Part shown: piece by piece, positions 8,463 through 15,715 of the stretch | Layout: each line of letters begins with the position of its first letter | Numbering within the stretch: the stretch's first letter is position 1 | Source: Lachnoclostridium sp. UBA7122 | GTDB lineage: Bacteria > Bacillota > Clostridia > Lachnospirales > Lachnospiraceae | NCBI GenBank assembly: GCA_002493085.1 | Contig: DKXQ01000047.1 | Coordinates: forward strand, 1-16,564 | Direction: 5' to 3' | Length of the DNA: 16,564 nt | Notes under the pieces: model-generated | Databases searched by the model: none | Told to the model about the DNA's origin: nothing | The model's input: the letters and a program-made list of their open reading frames with translations, nothing else | Translations under genes and position numbers: made by a program

Positions 8463-9251
8463 ATGGGAGAAGTAATAGTTATAACGTCTGGAAAAGGGGG
8501 AGTAGGAAAGACAACCTCAACAGCTAATATAGGTACAGGACTTGCCATGATGGGCAAAAAAGTTGCACTTATTGATACTGATATAGGACTTAGGAATCTG
8601 GATGTTGTAATGGGGTTAGAGAACAGAATCGTTTACAACCTGGTTGATGTTGTTGAGAACAACTGCCGGATTAAGCAGGCGCTTATAAAAGATAAAAGAT
8701 ATCCTAACCTGTATCTTCTGCCGTCTGCACAGACAAAAGACAAGACTGCCGTAACACCCGGGCAGATGAAAAAGCTTACAGGTGAATTGAGGAATGAATT
8801 TGATTACATACTTCTGGACTGTCCTGCGGGCATAGAGCAGGGATTTAAAAATGCAATAGCTGGTGCTGACCGTGCACTTGTAGTAACGACACCAGAGGTA
8901 TCAGCTGTACGTGACGCTGACCGTATTATAGGGCTTCTTGAAGCTAATGAAATAACACAGACCCATCTTATTGTAAACAGGCTGCGTGCTGACATGGTAA
9001 AAGAAGGCAATATGATGTCCAGCGATGACGTAGTAGAAATTCTGGCAATTGATTTAATTGGAATTGTACCTGATGATGAACATATTGTTATATCTACAAA
9101 TAACGGCGAGCCTCTTGTTGGTTCTGACTGCCAGGCGGGACAGGCGTATATGAACATAAGCAAGCGTATACTTGGTGAAGATGTGCCTTATCTGGATTTA
9201 GAGGTAACAAAAACCTTTTTCCAGAGATTTGCATCTATATTTAAAAAATAG
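8463..9251 (+). CDS. minD: Septum site-determining ATPase MinD
   Basis: A 262-residue ParA/MinD-type ATPase. The deviant Walker A motif is SGKGGVGKTT (9-18), with signature lysine K11 and phosphate-binding K16. The switch segment LIDTDIGLRNLDVVMG and the LLDCPAGIEQGF motif (Walker B) follow in order. The C-terminal LEVTKTFFQRFASIFKK (246-262) is an amphipathic helix that anchors the ATP-bound dimer in the membrane. MinD recruits MinC to the membrane and is released by MinE-stimulated hydrolysis. AGGAGG at 8448-8453 precedes ATG 8463. minE begins 12 bases after the stop. Length and motifs are all normal. Confidence 0.97.
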   Translation: MGEVIVITSGKGGVGKTTSTANIGTGLAMMGKKVALIDTDIGLRNLDVVMGLENRIVYNLVDVVENNCRIKQALIKDKRYPNLYLLPSAQTKDKTAVTPGQMKKLTGELRNEFDYILLDCPAGIEQGFKNAIAGADRALVVTTPEVSAVRDADRIIGLLEANEITQTHLIVNRLRADMVKEGNMMSSDDVVEILAIDLIGIVPDDEHIVISTNNGEPLVGSDCQAGQAYMNISKRILGEDVPYLDLEVTKTFFQRFASIFKK

Positions 9252-9263
9252 TGGAGGAAATTT

Positions 9264-9545
9264 ATGGGCTTTTTGTCAAATTGGTTTAAAAGCTCTGAAA
9301 GCAGCAGTGATATTGCCAAAAGCCGTCTGAAGCTGGCAATTACATCTGACAGGGCTGTATGTTCACCAGAGCTGATGGAACAGATGAAAAATGATATTAT
9401 CCAGGTTATTTCAAAATATGTTGATATAGATACGAAAGGACTTGATATAAAAGTTACAAGAACAGAGCTTGATGATGATTCAGGTACAGTAAATGCTGTA
9501 CTTGCAAGCATTCCGATAAAGGATAAAAGGCCTTTCCGCAGATAA
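9264..9545 (+). CDS. minE: Cell division topological specificity factor MinE
   Basis: A 93-residue MinE. The short N-terminal hydrophobic/amphipathic stretch (1-9) is the membrane-targeting part. The MinD-stimulating region follows, recognised by AKSRLKLAITSDRA (18-31), equivalent to AKERLQ...HDRA of E. coli MinE. The C-terminal half is the dimerising topological-specificity domain, with a KYVDID segment. MinE drives the pole-to-pole or ring-like displacement of MinD, so this organism probably uses an oscillating Min system, unlike B. subtilis, which has MinCD with DivIVA/MinJ. GGAGG at 9253-9257 overlaps the region just after the minD stop, 6 bases from ATG 9264. Confidence 0.95.
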   Translation: MGFLSNWFKSSESSSDIAKSRLKLAITSDRAVCSPELMEQMKNDIIQVISKYVDIDTKGLDIKVTRTELDDDSGTVNAVLASIPIKDKRPFRR

Positions 9546-9595
9546 AAGAACTGTCTGTCAGATGTTGTCTGTTAAAAATAGCTAGGAGTATTAGG

Positions 9596-10813
9596 ATGAT
9601 TAAACGTATTAAACGGTATGACTGGAAAAAGTATAACTTTTCTCTTTTATTAGTTGTTATATCTGTCTGTCTTATTGGCACATTCTGTGTTAAACTGGCG
9701 GGTGGTGAAGAAATGGGGATGTCTTTGATGAAAGGACAGCTTACTGGTATTATAATTGGGATTTTTATTGTAGCTGTCCTGTCTATAACAGATTACCATT
9801 TTATATGCCATTTTGTACCAGTATACTATATAGCAGGCCTGTGTCTGACTGCTGCTACACATACTGCACTTGGCACAGACAATGATACAGATGTAAACAG
9901 ATGGGTTAAAATTGGCCCACTGCCTTCATTCCAGCCAGTGGAACTTATGAAAATCATATTGATTCTTACACTTGCTGTTTTGTATACTAAACTCAGGAAT
10001 AAAGTTGACAAGATAAGTACATTATTTATAATTGTAGTTACAACTATGGTGCCAGTTGTAGTAATTTTAACACAGCCAGATTTATCGTCAAGCCTTGTAG
10101 CTGTATTTATTATGGTAGTACTTATCTTCGCAGCAGGTACAGCATATAAGATACTGGCACCGATAATTATGCTTGGCATACCGGCAAGTTTAGTACTTTT
10201 CTGGTATGTACAGCAGCCAGGCAATTTTATTCTGAGAGGATACCAGTACAAACGTATACATGCCTGGCTGAATCCTGATGATGACCCTGACGAGCTTAAC
10301 TGGCAGCAGAACAAATCCATAGCTGCGATTGCATCTGGCAAGTTATATGGTAAATTTATACAAGATGGCAGGGCAGAAGGAACATCACGCTCATATAGCA
10401 TAGTATCTGTTAATGAAAGTGATTTTATATGGTCTGTTATTGGAGAAGAGTTTGGCTTTTTAGGATGTTGTCTTATATTGCTGCTTTTCGCAGTGATAAT
10501 ATTTAAGTGTTTTACAGTGGCTAAAAAAGCGCAGGATTTTCTGGGGAGGATGATTGCGCTTGGAGTAGCTGCAATGTTTATGTTTCAGGTATTCGCAAAT
10601 ATATGCGTAGCGACAAGGTTATTTCCAAATACGGGCCTGCCGCTGCCATTTATAAGCAACGGATTAAGTTCGATGATATCGTCGATGATTGGCATAGGTT
10701 TTGTTATGAATATAGGTATACAGCCTGCAAGAACAAGTAATTCAGGGTTTACAATGCGCCATTCATTTGAAAGTGATTCTGCCAGGGATATAGATATAGA
10801 CTTAGATTTATAA
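9596..10813 (+). CDS. rodA: Peptidoglycan glycosyltransferase RodA (SEDS family)
   Basis: A 405-residue polytopic SEDS protein that polymerises lipid II into glycan strands. Family marks in order are WVKIGPLPSFQPVELMKI (103-120), QPDLSSSLV (160-168), the extracellular loop with SDFIWSVIGEEFGFLG (275-290) and PNTGLPLPFISNGLSS. D276 in the (T/S)DFI motif corresponds to the catalytic Asp described for RodA. About ten hydrophobic segments are visible. RodA rather than FtsW or SpoVE is chosen because of its place in the mre-PBP2-min cluster; sequence alone does not cleanly separate these. AGGAG at 9584-9588 lies 7 bases before ATG 9596. The C-terminus is a soluble acidic tail ending in alternating D and I/L residues. 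Confidence 0.9.
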   Translation: MIKRIKRYDWKKYNFSLLLVVISVCLIGTFCVKLAGGEEMGMSLMKGQLTGIIIGIFIVAVLSITDYHFICHFVPVYYIAGLCLTAATHTALGTDNDTDVNRWVKIGPLPSFQPVELMKIILILTLAVLYTKLRNKVDKISTLFIIVVTTMVPVVVILTQPDLSSSLVAVFIMVVLIFAAGTAYKILAPIIMLGIPASLVLFWYVQQPGNFILRGYQYKRIHAWLNPDDDPDELNWQQNKSIAAIASGKLYGKFIQDGRAEGTSRSYSIVSVNESDFIWSVIGEEFGFLGCCLILLLFAVIIFKCFTVAKKAQDFLGRMIALGVAAMFMFQVFANICVATRLFPNTGLPLPFISNGLSSMISSMIGIGFVMNIGIQPARTSNSGFTMRHSFESDSARDIDIDLDL

Positions 10814-10850
10814 TGTAACATTAGTTACTAAAAATAAAAGGGGTGATAAG

Positions 10851-11255
10851 ATGAAAATAGGATTGGTAGCACATGATGCCAAGAAAAATCTTATGCAAAA
10901 TTTTTGTATTGCATACAGGGGTATTTTGAGCAAACACAGTATTTATGCAACAGGAACAACAGGAAGGCTTATTGAGGAGGTAACTAATCTCAATATACAC
11001 AAGTATCTTGCAGGGCATCTTGGAGGAGAACAGCAGCTTGCGTCGCAGATAGAACATGACCAGATTGACCTGGTTATTTTCTTAAGGGACCCGTTATCTC
11101 CTAAGCTGCACGAACCTGATGTCAATAATGTAATCCACCTTTGTGACACGTATAACATTCCGTTTGCAACAAACCTTGCAACAGCGGAACTGCTTATAAA
11201 GTCTCTCGACAGAGGTGACCTTGAATGGCGTGAGGTTTTTAAAAAAGAACCATGA
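10851..11255 (+). CDS. mgsA: Methylglyoxal synthase, with Glu at the catalytic Asp position
   Basis: A 134-residue protein matching methylglyoxal synthase end to end (B. subtilis form about 137). The enzyme converts dihydroxyacetone phosphate to methylglyoxal and phosphate, a bypass of lower glycolysis under phosphate limitation or sugar stress. Conserved residues present are H8 and D9 (VAHD), K12, the phosphate loop ATGTTG (33-38), D80 (RDP), H87 and D90 (HEPDV). Two key positions differ from the E. coli and B. subtilis enzymes. GGDQQ, which holds the catalytic base (Asp71 in E. coli), is GGEQQ, giving E60; and the SGP phosphate-site serine is Ala54 (AGH). Activity may be reduced or altered. 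AGGGGTGAT precedes ATG 10851, and the carboxypeptidase gene follows after 15 bases. Confidence 0.9.
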   Translation: MKIGLVAHDAKKNLMQNFCIAYRGILSKHSIYATGTTGRLIEEVTNLNIHKYLAGHLGGEQQLASQIEHDQIDLVIFLRDPLSPKLHEPDVNNVIHLCDTYNIPFATNLATAELLIKSLDRGDLEWREVFKKEP

Positions 11256-11270
11256 AAGGCATTATTTATT

Positions 11271-12257
11271 ATGTACAGTAAAAAGAAACCCATCTGTAAA
11301 CTTATAGCATTTTTTGCTGCTTCTGCTGTTTTTCTAAGTGGATGCAGCGAAAAGTCTGATGTATTGTTTACAGATTACGAACTGGATATCCCGGCAGATA
11401 CCAGCACATCTTCCAATGCAGACTGGTACAGCCAGGATTATCTTGCAGAAAATGTCTGTGTAATACCAGCAGGCAGACAGAAAAAAAAGGACATAAATCT
11501 TCCAGCAGATTCAGCACTTCTTATAAATACAAAAACAGATAAAATGTTATATGCGCATGATATCTATAAAAGACTGTATCCTGCAAGCATTACTAAGATT
11601 GTTACAGCACTTGTTGCTTTAAAACATGGAAATCCTGATGATATAGTTACAATAAGCTATAATGCATCACATATAACAGAATATGGTGCAAAACTGTGTG
11701 GTTTTAATGAAGGAGATAAAATAAAATTAGAAAAACTTTTGTATGCACTTATAGTATATTCAGGCAATGATGCAGGAATAGCAATTGCTGAACACATTTC
11801 TGGAAGTGAAGAAGCATTTTCAGAGCTTATGAATAAAGAAATGGCAGAACTTGGTGCAGCCGGAAGCCACTTTACTAATCCACATGGACTTCACGATGAT
11901 AACCACTATACAACAGCTTATGATTTATATCTTGTATTTAATAAACTTGTATCAGACTATCCTGACTTTATAAATTTTATAAGCAGGGACAGTGTCAATG
12001 TAAAATTCAGGGATGCCATTGGCAATAAAAAAGAATTGCATTTTACATCAACTGTAAAATACAAGATAAATACAGAAACACCCCCAGAAGGGGTTACAGT
12101 AACAGGCGGAAAAACTGGCACTACAATGATGGCAGGCTCTAACCTTATACTTTATTCAACAGGACCAGACGGCAGCAGTTATATTTCAGTTGTTATGCAC
12201 GCAAGCGATATATATAGTTTGTACAGCCAGATGAACTACCTGCTTAGCATGGAATAA
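11271..12257 (+). CDS. D-alanyl-D-alanine carboxypeptidase, lipoprotein form (serine-type, S11 family)
   Basis: A 328-residue low-molecular-weight PBP that removes the terminal D-Ala from stem peptides outside the membrane. The N-terminus is a lipoprotein signal: a basic start, a hydrophobic core (about 11-22) and lipobox LSGC with C25 as the lipidated residue. After a Ser/Asp-rich linker the catalytic domain carries S106-x-x-K109 (in YPASITK), S164-G-N166 and K281-T-G. The protein ends soon after the KTG strand, so the C-terminal domain and amphipathic anchor typical of DacA/PBP5 are absent; the lipid anchor probably replaces them. AAAGG just after the mgsA stop is a modest binding site 11 bases from ATG 11271. 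It is the last plus-strand gene before a hairpin. Confidence 0.9.
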   Translation: MYSKKKPICKLIAFFAASAVFLSGCSEKSDVLFTDYELDIPADTSTSSNADWYSQDYLAENVCVIPAGRQKKKDINLPADSALLINTKTDKMLYAHDIYKRLYPASITKIVTALVALKHGNPDDIVTISYNASHITEYGAKLCGFNEGDKIKLEKLLYALIVYSGNDAGIAIAEHISGSEEAFSELMNKEMAELGAAGSHFTNPHGLHDDNHYTTAYDLYLVFNKLVSDYPDFINFISRDSVNVKFRDAIGNKKELHFTSTVKYKINTETPPEGVTVTGGKTGTTMMAGSNLILYSTGPDGSSYISVVMHASDIYSLYSQMNYLLSME

Positions 12258-12261
12258 ATAT

Positions 12262-12308
12262 ACAGCTATGCCGCAAGAACGCCAGAGGCGTTCTTGGAAC
12301 ATGGCTGT
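12262..12308. terminator. Large two-part hairpin between convergent genes, probable bidirectional terminator
   Basis: The inner stem is a perfect 10-base inverted repeat, CAAGAACGCC (12274-12283) and GGCGTTCTTG (12287-12296), with a 3-base loop AGA. It is enclosed by an outer 9-base stem, ACAGCTATG (12262-12270) with CATGGCTGT (12300-12308), which pairs with one G-U on the plus-strand RNA, leaving a 3/3 internal loop. It begins 5 bases after the carboxypeptidase stop and 33 bases before the DUF378 stop on the other strand. No T-run follows on the plus strand; on the minus strand the stem is followed by a modestly T-rich ATATTTATT. Termination is the likely role from position, but mRNA 3'-end protection is an alternative. 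Confidence 0.6.
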
Positions 12309-12341
12309 GCCAAAACCAGAATAGGCCATGATATGGTAAGT

Positions 12342-12545
12342 TTAGTCATTAGCCGTATGGATACGTCCATAATAACTTATTGCGTACAGGCCGCCTATGC
12401 CAACAGCAGCGTATATAATACGTGACAAAAGGGACATGTCCCCAAATATGACGCGTACAAGGTCAAAATTCAAAAAGCCTATAAGTCCCCAGTTGATTGC
12501 ACCAATTATAACTAGTGTCAGCAGGAGATAGTCAAGAATTTTCAT
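12342..12545 (-). CDS. DUF378 family small membrane protein (YuzA-like)
   Basis: A 67-residue membrane protein with two hydrophobic segments (about 5-26 and 38-60). The pattern LLTLVIIGAINWGLIGFLNFDLV near the N-terminus, with the INWGL(I/V)G core, is the hallmark of DUF378, and the second helix carries the usual IIYAAVGIGGLY. Function is unknown in all members I know. The start has a strong AAAGGAGGAA site (CCTCC on the plus strand at 12553-12557), 7 bases before the ATG. It is the only minus-strand gene in the window and lies between two envelope-related units, transcribed alone from its own promoter. Confidence 0.88.
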   Translation of the reverse strand: MKILDYLLLTLVIIGAINWGLIGFLNFDLVRVIFGDMSLLSRIIYAAVGIGGLYAISYYGRIHTAND

Positions 12546-12602
12546 GTAAATTCCTCCTTTTAAGTTAAAATAGCATCCTACATTACTAACATTACCGAAA
12601 AA

Positions 12603-12631
12603 GTTAAAAATATGTAATAGTTTTGTGTCAA
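12603..12631 (-). promoter_or_regulatory. Predicted sigma-A-type promoter for the DUF378 gene
   Basis: On the minus strand a perfect -35 TTGACA (plus-strand 12626-12631) is followed after 17 bases by TTTAAC (12603-12608), which matches four of six -10 positions. It lies about 60 bases upstream of the ATG. The -35 is strong and the -10 moderate. Confidence 0.55.
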
Positions 12632-12654
12632 ATATGTGAAAATTTTGCCAGGGG

Positions 12655-12683
12655 TGGACAAATGCTTTTTTAAAGTCTATAAT
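12655..12683 (+). promoter_or_regulatory. Strong predicted sigma-A-type promoter for the HlyD-like/yggS/sepF unit
   Basis: TGGACA (12655-12660), a 17-base spacer and a perfect TATAAT (12678-12683) form a near-consensus vegetative promoter. Transcription would begin around 12690, leaving a leader of about 30 bases before the TTG start at 12720. This placement rules out the longer reading frame that opens with GTG at 12636. It is back to back with the DUF378 promoter; the two -35 boxes are 23 bases apart. Confidence 0.75.
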
Positions 12684-12719
12684 AGTCTAGTCAATTTGTA
12701 TTTGAAAGGAAGATTCGTT

Positions 12720-14108
12720 TTGGCAGTACACAAACGAAAGAAAAAGGTTGTAAAAATGAAGCGCCGCCAGAATTTTCTGGCAGGAACGCTGCTTTTGCTT
12801 TTTGCAACTGGTCTCTTTATTTTATTTATACAATCTGTAACAAAAGAACATATATCAATATATGAAGTTACTGATACACAGATTGCTGATGATGAAGTTA
12901 TACGTGGGGTTATAATAAGAGATGAGTCAGTTATCAAAACAGAAAAAAAAGGATATGTAAATTATTATGTAGGCGAGGGAGCTAAAATAGGTGCTAATAC
13001 AGTTGTATATTCAATAGATGAAACAGGACAGTTTGCTGGTGATATTTCAGCCCTTGAATCAGAAAATATTTCACTTTCAGGAGAAGATACAAGAGAGATA
13101 AGAAGTGATATAGCAAGCTTCCGTGAAAGCTTTGACCTGTCTGGATACAGCAATGTGACAAACTTTAAATACAATATAGATAACACGCTTCTTAAGATGA
13201 CTACAGTAAGTCTTTTAAAACAGCTGGACAAAGTTATGAAGAAAAAAAGCACTTCATCACTTGAGCTTGTTAAGGCTAAAGAACCAGGCATTATTTCTTT
13301 TTGCTCTGATGGTCTTGAGGATTTATCAGTAGATAACATTACAAAAGACAATTTCAAGGATATGAATGACAAATGGACACAGCTTAGAAGCACAGATTCT
13401 GTTAAAGCCGGGAATCCTGTTTATAAGCTTGTAAATAGTGAAAAATGGTCTGTAGTGCTGCCACTGTCAGATAAGCAGTATAAAAAAATCTGTGATAAAG
13501 AAACAGTACCTGTTACATTTAAAAAAGATGGTCTTAAGGTGACAGCCGGGGTCTCTACATTTATAATAGATTCATCATATTATGCAAAGCTGGATTTTGA
13601 TAAATATATGATACGTTATCTTGAGAACAGGTATCTTGATATAGAAATAGAATTTAACAATGCAGACGGATTGAAAATTCCTGTTTCTTCAATTTTAAAG
13701 AAACAGTTTTATATAATTCCAGAAAAATATATTACTAAAGATAATGACACCGGAAGTGAGGGTGTGACAGTTCTTACATATAGGAAAGATGGTACAAAAA
13801 AAACTAAGTTTACATCTGCAGGGACATATTATAAAACAGATGACGGGAATGTATATATTGATGCTGCACTCTTTGAAGCAGGAACTACAATAGTACATGG
13901 AAAACAATCAGTAAAGCTTGAAAAAATTGCAAAACTTGATGGTGTTTACAACTGCAACCAGGGGTTTTGTGAATTCCAGCATGTTGAAAAGCTTTATTCA
14001 AATGATGAATATGTGATTGTATCAAAAAATACCCAGAATGGTCTTTCAACATATGACCATATTATATTAAACCCTGGCATGATAGGCGAAGATGAAATTA
14101 TTTATTAA
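12720..14108 (+). CDS. HlyD-like membrane-anchored protein, function unknown
   Basis: A 462-residue protein if it starts at TTG 12720, which has AGGAAG at 12707-12712, 7 bases upstream, and lies just downstream of a strong promoter; an ATG at 12756 is the alternative. A very basic N-terminus (HKRKKKVVKMKRRQ) precedes one membrane helix (about 18-39), so most of the protein lies outside the cell. A lipoyl/barrel-sandwich-like half motif follows, ending GYVNYYVGEGAKIGANTVVYSID, and a second (KEPGIISFCSDGL) further on, as in HlyD/membrane-fusion proteins. The long coiled-coil hairpin of true efflux adaptors appears shortened or missing, and no transporter gene is adjacent. Its link with yggS, sepF, yggT and ylmH suggests an envelope or division role, by inference only. 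yggS follows 13 bases later. Confidence 0.7.
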   Translation: MAVHKRKKKVVKMKRRQNFLAGTLLLLFATGLFILFIQSVTKEHISIYEVTDTQIADDEVIRGVIIRDESVIKTEKKGYVNYYVGEGAKIGANTVVYSIDETGQFAGDISALESENISLSGEDTREIRSDIASFRESFDLSGYSNVTNFKYNIDNTLLKMTTVSLLKQLDKVMKKKSTSSLELVKAKEPGIISFCSDGLEDLSVDNITKDNFKDMNDKWTQLRSTDSVKAGNPVYKLVNSEKWSVVLPLSDKQYKKICDKETVPVTFKKDGLKVTAGVSTFIIDSSYYAKLDFDKYMIRYLENRYLDIEIEFNNADGLKIPVSSILKKQFYIIPEKYITKDNDTGSEGVTVLTYRKDGTKKTKFTSAGTYYKTDDGNVYIDAALFEAGTTIVHGKQSVKLEKIAKLDGVYNCNQGFCEFQHVEKLYSNDEYVIVSKNTQNGLSTYDHIILNPGMIGEDEIIY

Positions 14109-14121
14109 TTAGGAGGCAGAG

Positions 14122-14814
14122 ATGGTTAAGGAAAATCTTGCAATAACAGAGGAACGTATAAAGGCAGTTTGTGAAAGGGCAGGACGGAAGCCTGGAAGTG
14201 TTACACTTATTGCTGTAAGCAAGACAAAGCCAGTGAGGCTTATAGAAGAAGCATACGAATTTGGCATAAGGGAATTTGGTGAAAATAAAGCCCAGGAAAT
14301 GAAAGAAAAGTATGATATGCTGCCAAAAAATATTTCATGGCATTTTATAGGACATCTCCAGACAAATAAAATTAAATATGTTGTTGGACGTGCGTGTCTT
14401 ATACACTCTGTTGATTCTCTTCATCTTGCAGAGGAAATTGAAGCATACTGTGAAAAAAAAGGACTTGATGCCGATATACTTATAGAAGTAAATGTTGCAC
14501 AGGAAGAGACAAAATCTGGTATTAAGCCTGAAGAAACAGAACAGCTTGTAAAAAATATAGCAGGATTTTCACATGTACATATAAAGGGGCTTATGACTAT
14601 AGCACCTTTTGTCGAAAATGCCGAAAATAACCGGATGATATTCAGGGCTTTAAAAGATTTATCTGTTGACATTGGCAGGAAAAACATTGATAATGTTTCC
14701 ATGAATATTCTTTCAATGGGAATGACTAATGATTATGAGGTTGCTATTGAAGAAGGAGCAACGCATGTAAGGGTGGGGACAGCAATTTTTGGTGAAAGGA
14801 ACATTGTGTTGTAA
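14122..14814 (+). CDS. yggS: YggS/YlmE family PLP-binding protein (PLP homeostasis)
   Basis: A 230-residue single-domain TIM-barrel PLP protein (PLPBP family), normal length. The PLP lysine is K34 in AVSKTKP. Other family marks are FGENKAQE (92-99 region of the barrel face in E. coli numbering; here about 53-60), WHFIGHLQTNK, the GLMTIAP strand and the C-terminal phosphate-binding SMGMTNDYEVAI with VRVGTAIFGER. The protein has no known enzyme activity and buffers pyridoxal phosphate in the cytosol. The gene sits next to sepF in many Firmicutes (as ylmE). AGGAGG at 14111-14116 lies 5 bases before ATG 14122. Confidence 0.95.
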   Translation: MVKENLAITEERIKAVCERAGRKPGSVTLIAVSKTKPVRLIEEAYEFGIREFGENKAQEMKEKYDMLPKNISWHFIGHLQTNKIKYVVGRACLIHSVDSLHLAEEIEAYCEKKGLDADILIEVNVAQEETKSGIKPEETEQLVKNIAGFSHVHIKGLMTIAPFVENAENNRMIFRALKDLSVDIGRKNIDNVSMNILSMGMTNDYEVAIEEGATHVRVGTAIFGERNIVL

Positions 14815-14862
14815 CGGTATTTATTTTCATGGTACCAGGTAAGCGCAGAAATGGAGGATGTT

Positions 14863-15444
14863 ATGGCTGGCCGCTTAGATAAGTTTATGAACTTCTTAAA
14901 ATTAACAGATGAAGACGATTATGATGAAGATGAAATGTATGATAATTATGATGAAAAAGAATTAAAACGTGAAGAAAAACGTATCCAGCGTGAACAGAAA
15001 AAAGAAGAGAAAAGAACCACATCTTCATATGCACAGAAAGATTACAGCAGTGATTATGAAGAGCCTGTTTCATTTAATTCAAGAAAAAATACAACGTATG
15101 CTTCACAAAATAAAGTAGTTCCTATACATGCAGCTTCATCAAGCGGATTTGAGGTAAATATTGTTAAACCTGCTAATTTTGGGGAGTCCCAGCAGGTCTG
15201 TGAAATCCTTTTAGGCGGACAGCCTGTTGTTGTCAATCTTGAAGGGATAGATATAGTAGAAGCACAGAGAATTATGGATTTTATTTCGGGATGCCTTTAC
15301 TCAATTACAGGAAATATGCGCCAGGTATCAAGATATATATTTATTTTTGCGCCAAAAAGCATAGATATATCTGGAGATTATATTAAAAATGTGGCTTCAA
15401 GCAGCGAGGGCATAAATATTCCTACATTAAATAAGGAGTTTTAA
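14863..15444 (+). CDS. sepF: Cell division protein SepF
   Basis: A 193-residue FtsZ membrane anchor. The N-terminal MAGRLDKFMNFLKL is the amphipathic membrane-binding helix. It is followed by a highly acidic then basic linker (about 16-60, rich in D, E, Y, K and R), and the C-terminal SepF domain (about 96-172) with FEVNIVKPANFGESQQV, VVVNLEGID and RIMDFISGCLYSITGNM. SepF polymerises into rings and tethers FtsZ to the membrane. ATG 14863 is chosen over an in-frame ATG at 14851 because the latter overlaps GGAGG (14853-14857), which is 5 bases ahead of 14863. A 48-base spacer separates it from yggS; yggT starts 3 bases after its stop. Confidence 0.95.
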   Translation: MAGRLDKFMNFLKLTDEDDYDEDEMYDNYDEKELKREEKRIQREQKKEEKRTTSSYAQKDYSSDYEEPVSFNSRKNTTYASQNKVVPIHAASSSGFEVNIVKPANFGESQQVCEILLGGQPVVVNLEGIDIVEAQRIMDFISGCLYSITGNMRQVSRYIFIFAPKSIDISGDYIKNVASSSEGINIPTLNKEF

Positions 15445-15447
15445 AAC

Positions 15448-15714
15448 ATGCTTTATTATATAGCATACTGTTTAAATATATTTTTTATGATTTTGGAGAT
15501 ATTTATCCTTTTATACATTGTAAAAAACCTGCTGCCGTTTGGCATGGCTTTGAAAGGACTCATAGATATACTGGCTATGCCTGCGCTTATACCTATACAA
15601 AAAATTGTAAAACATTCCGTACTTAAATGTTTCAAGCTGGATATTAGTCCATATATTTTATTAATAGTGTTGTTTTATCTGGGCAGTCTCTGCTCATACC
15701 TGATGGAGGCATAA
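15448..15714 (+). CDS. YggT family membrane protein
   Basis: An 88-residue membrane protein of the YggT (YlmG) family. Two hydrophobic segments (about 5-28 and 67-86) flank a loop with P-I-Q-K-I-V-K after a PALIP element, matching the family's conserved PF/P..RI region between helices. The molecular function is not established; the bacterial and plastid relatives are tied to division or membrane-protein assembly, and the gene is conserved beside sepF. AAGGAG at 15433-15438 lies within the end of sepF, giving close coupling, and ylmH begins 1 base after its stop. Confidence 0.85.
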   Translation: MLYYIAYCLNIFFMILEIFILLYIVKNLLPFGMALKGLIDILAMPALIPIQKIVKHSVLKCFKLDISPYILLIVLFYLGSLCSYLMEA

Positions 15715-15715
15715 A

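Noticed and set aside
9826..10401. 191-codon minus-strand open frame opposite rodA
   Set aside because: It mirrors the hydrophobic codons of RodA and has no independent support.
10811..10828. Small inverted repeats between rodA and mgsA (GTAAC/GTTAC and TAATG/CATTA)
   Set aside because: Five-base AT-rich stems with no T-run are too weak for a terminator or operator call.
12636..12719. Longer HlyD-like reading frame from GTG 12636
   Set aside because: The strong promoter -35 and -10 boxes (12655-12683) lie inside this stretch, so it would not be in the transcript.
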